In this document: positions 60,901 to 64,000 of the stretch, in pieces | Numbering within the stretch: position 1 is the first letter of the stretch | Layout of the letters: each line of letters begins with the position of its first letter | Origin: Sclerotinia nivalis | Taxonomy: Eukaryota > Ascomycota > Leotiomycetes > Helotiales > Sclerotiniaceae | Assembly: GCA_029531795.1 (NCBI GenBank) | Contig: JAPEIS010000016.1 | Location: forward strand, 1,426,001 to 1,490,000 | Length of the DNA stretch: 64,000 bases | Direction: 5' to 3' | Translations under genes and position numbers: made by a program | The notes under the pieces: generated by a model | What the model was told of the DNA's origin: nothing | The model's database searches: none | What the model saw: only the letters and a program-made list of their open reading frames with translations

Positions 60901-63100
60901 ACAATTGAGGAATTTAATAAATTATAAAAATTCTTACAAGATTCACAAAATACAATAAAAAGAAAAAAAAAAAAGAATACAATATATAATATTTAAAAAA
61001 AAGAGAAAATATTAATAATACTTTTGATTATATAAATGATAATATAGATATTGATAAAAGTTAAAGAATGATTAATTTTATAAGATTTGAGATAGAATAT
61101 TCTTTGTTATATATTATATTTGGTATATTTTATATAATCTTAGATATATTGTTTAATATCGATAATTAATATTGATTATCAATAATTCCTAAGTTTCTTG
61201 ATTGTGAGTTTTATTATATAATAGCTTTTTAAATCATAAACAAAAGCTAATACATTTGAAATTTTAGATTTAAGAATATATTGTTTATCGATTCTACAAA
61301 AAGAGAAATACAATTCGTTTCCGAATATATGAAAGTTTCTAATATATTTAAAAAAAAATTGTTTTCTTAAATTTGAAAAGATTTTCAAGAAGAGTTTGAA
61401 TCGTTATATAAATATATATAGAAGAATATTATAGATCTTTATTATATTTACTTACAATTGAATTATATTAAATATTATTGAAAATAATTATAAAATGATT
61501 AATAATTATTGATTCTTTTAATAATAATATAAAGAATATATTTTGATCTTTGAGATTTAATTGTTTTTACAAATATTGAGTTTTTCAAAAACGAAAAAGT
61601 TCTTTGTAACTTTCAATATTGTTTTTTCAAATCTATTTAGGATTATTTGTATTATATTGTAGTTCTTTTAAAGAATCTAAAAGATTATTTGATTTACAAT
61701 CAAAATCCGAGAAAAAAAAAAATTAGTATTTACAATTTTATTACGAATTTTTGGAATGTAAATAATAATAATATTGAAAATAGAAAGTTCATTGTTCAAT
61801 AAATATATATATTTTTTATTTGAAAATTGAAAGAAAGAAAATTTATAAATAATAAATGATTAATAAAGATTATATAATCTTTAATAGATCTGAAATAATA
61901 ATAGTATTTTCTAACGAATTTAATAATAATAAGTAATTCGTATTTATAGATATTATAATTTCTTTATATTTTGATTAACAAAAAAGAATTATATAATATA
62001 GGATATTCTATTAGATATTCAGTATTTTGCTTTAATAAATAATGTTTCTAAATAATATAATATCCTGATATAAAAATATTCGAATTTGTATATATTTGAA
62101 TTGGAAGAGTATAATCGATATTATAGAAATCGATTATTTCTAAGTATTTTTTTTGTAAAAATTCGAAAGCTAATTGTTTACAAATTCTTTATTGTTATTC
62201 TATTTTATTTGTAAAATAGAAAAGAAAATGAAAGATCTCGATAAAGTTCTTAATATTTTTTCGAATTATCTGTATTATAATTAGAAAACTTCGAATTTTT
62301 GTTTGATCAATAGAAATCGGAAAATCCTTGATTTTGGTTGCTTTAATAGGTTTAATGATTATTATATTATTAGTTTTATAAAGGATTTGTAAAACCTATA
62401 GTATTTTGAAAAATATATATAATTGAGCGAAATCAAAACAAAGAAGAATATAATTAGCAAAGTTAAAATAAATTTCTTTTGAAATTACAAAATCTGAAAA
62501 GATATTATCAATATAGAATTTGATTAATACTAAATTGTTTTCAGTATTAGATTCGAATATAAAAAGATATTCTTTATCTATTGAATTATTTTTAAAAAAA
62601 TAAATATAATCGAAAACTATATAAAGAAATTCAAATATAGAAAAGCAAATAATTTGAATCTTTTGTAAAATTCTGATAAATTGTATTTGAATTGAATTTT
62701 TTATGAAAAAGGCAAAATAGTAATGATTTTTTAAATAAAAAGATATATCTTAATAAGTATATTTCAAATCGAATTGTAGATATACTTTATGATTAGAATA
62801 AGAAAGAAACTTGTAAATATTTTAAAATAAAATACAATAATTATTTGATATTTGTTTTATAATCTTTGAATAATCGAAGATTATATATTTTTCAGGATCA
62901 GATTTATAAGAAGGAAGATTTTTTGAATATTCAATATCTGATTTATCAATTATTAATAATATTATTAATCAATCAGAAAGTTTGTTCTTGGTTATTATAA
63001 TATATTTATATATATAGTATTTATATTCTTTAGATATAATCTTATTAAGTTAAAATATTTATTAAGAGCTATATTTAAATCGCTTTTTGTTTTTATAAGG
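60900..63100 (-). pseudogene. Heavily decayed Ty3/gypsy-like pol (element F)
   Basis: On the minus strand, from right to left, an RT region about 62990-62400 (FYIDNIFSDFVISKEIYFNF), a linker resembling PIKATKIKDFPI and TKIRSFL (the usual RT/RNase H connection) at about 62350-62270, an RNase H region about 62140-61850 (SIKDYIIFINHLLFINFLS), and the integrase zinc-finger region in the 61388-61179 open stretch (FGNELYFSF, KLTIKKLRNY) running on to about 61080. Similarity is weak because of extreme AT decay. It is cut on the right by the A-family copy at 63225. Confidence 0.55.
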
Positions 63101-63224
63101 AAATATACTTGATTTGAATTATATTCGATGAATATAAAAAGGAATAAAAAGAACATAAACTAATTCTATAATATTCAAATCCTTATAAATATAAAGAAAT
63201 CGAATAACTTTTAATTGAAATTCG

Positions 63225-63370
63225 TATCACGGTGGTGGTAGGGTGCTTTATAATATGATGATATTCTACGAAGGAGGAAGAAGGTACTAGGAAGAGCGCC
63301 GACTATATAGGGGATAAGTGCTTTAGGCATTTATGTAAACTAGCTAGGAACAGGTTACGAATCTATAATA
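63225..63370 (-). repeat. 3' LTR of the second family A copy (146 bp)
   Basis: The reverse strand matches both LTRs of element A in length and sequence; on the plus strand it begins TATCACGGTGGTGGTAGG. It keeps more G+C than the internal sequence. Confidence 0.92.
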
Positions 63371-64000
63371 ATATCTTTTTTTTCAAAATCTAATTTGTTC
63401 TTAAATTATTGATAAAACCTTTTGTAAAACAATTATTCAAACAAAGTTTTATTTAAATGTTTTAAATTCCTGAATTGTAAGACTACTCTTCAAATTTTAA
63501 GATTGTCTTAAAATTTAAGATACTATTTTTCTATTCAAATAAATTATATTTTCTTTTTTGTTGATTATTGTAAAGTCTTTGTAGGAATTGAAATTGATAA
63601 TAATATTATAGTATTTGAATGATCCAAAATTTATAATAATAATCCAGGTTTCTTAGAATATAAATAGTAGTATTTGATTAGGATTTTTTTATTGTCTTTT
63701 AAATTTGATATTGATTGTTAGATTGATATATAGTGCTTCTATTTGATTTGATAATAATAGCTATTTTTATTATAATTATCAAATATATCTTTGAATATCT
63801 ATTTTTGAATTAGTTCTTTTTTTTGTTTTCTTTTTCAAGGATTCTGTCTTTTGTAGTTTTCGATTTCGATTTGTTGATTAAAGTTTGTTCTGGGAAATAA
63901 GGTTTTGAATATATTTGTTTTTCTTGAAGAATTCGTATTTTTGAATTATTATTATATTTGAGGAATAGGGTTTACTAGATTCTATATCCAATTGTAGATT
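63225..64000 (-). mobile_element. Second family A copy, 3' end
   Basis: Minus-strand A-family element: 3' LTR at 63225-63370 (146 bp), then the 3' end of pol with the chromodomain remnant (about 63640-63790), running off the right edge. Relative to element A it lacks about 290 bp (equivalent of about 39200-39495, late integrase). Outer flank at 63220-63224 is ATTCG; the matching duplication would be beyond the window. Confidence 0.9.

Noticed and set aside
61179..61388. Ty1/copia integrase C-terminus
   Set aside because: First impression only; upstream order on the minus strand (RT, RNase H, then this) fits the Ty3/gypsy integrase zinc-finger region better.
1..64000. CRISPR array, rRNA operon or bacterial-type operon
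   Set aside because: No regularly spaced repeats with unique spacers and no rRNA-like sequence; intron structure shows a eukaryotic nuclear genome.

Overview
This window is nuclear DNA of a filamentous ascomycete (Pezizomycotina). The evidence is short introns (47-126 bp) with CTAAC-type branch sites, the gene content, and a large AT-rich tract of retrotransposons carrying C-to-T/G-to-A damage of the repeat-induced point mutation (RIP) type. A Sclerotiniaceae/Leotiomycetes origin (Botrytis or Sclerotinia-like) is my inference; nothing here proves it.

Layout. 1-1953 is the 5' part of a damaged minus-strand Ty3/gypsy retrotransposon (family B) that runs off the left edge. 2.8-23.2 kb is a normal gene-bearing segment with six spliced genes whose exons I resolved: a small conserved protein of unknown function (2806-3693, -), PP4 regulatory subunit Psy2/SMEK (9009-11974, +), dolichyl-phosphate glucosyltransferase Alg5 (13611-14989, +), a TMEM16/anoctamin scramblase (16268-18925, -), a calcineurin-like metallophosphoesterase (19388-20425, +) and a flavocytochrome b2-type L-lactate dehydrogenase (21415-23168, +). 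They are ordinary housekeeping genes with no sign of a cluster. The stretch 3.7-9.0 kb is not AT-rich yet holds no gene I can support.

Just after 23.2 kb the sequence switches abruptly to an AT-rich, gene-free repeat island that reaches the right edge. Its core is a nest of LTR elements. Element C (28164-48609, TSD AAATC, 244-bp LTRs) was entered by element A (33312-40185, TSD TATAT, 146-bp LTRs) inside its integrase gene and by element B (41327-48181, TSD TCAAT, 163-bp LTRs) in its 3' region. All three are Ty3/gypsy chromoviruses with C-terminal chromodomains. In all three, the sequence 2 nt after the 5' LTR is complementary to a 9-10 nt site about 35-40 bp downstream of a TATA box in the LTR itself, the arrangement expected of Tf1/sushi-type self-priming elements.

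To the right lie a 784-bp almost perfect palindrome with 366-bp arms (49098-49881), a 3.4-kb TA-flanked DNA transposon with a broken transposase (50350-53745) that carries a 104-bp solo-LTR-like insertion with a tRNA-like A box, two further degenerate minus-strand Ty3/gypsy pol regions (54.9-59.9 and 60.9-63.1 kb), and the 3' end of a second A-family copy (63225-64000). Every element coding region is interrupted by stops, so none looks autonomous. I saw no CRISPR array, rRNA or complete tRNA gene.
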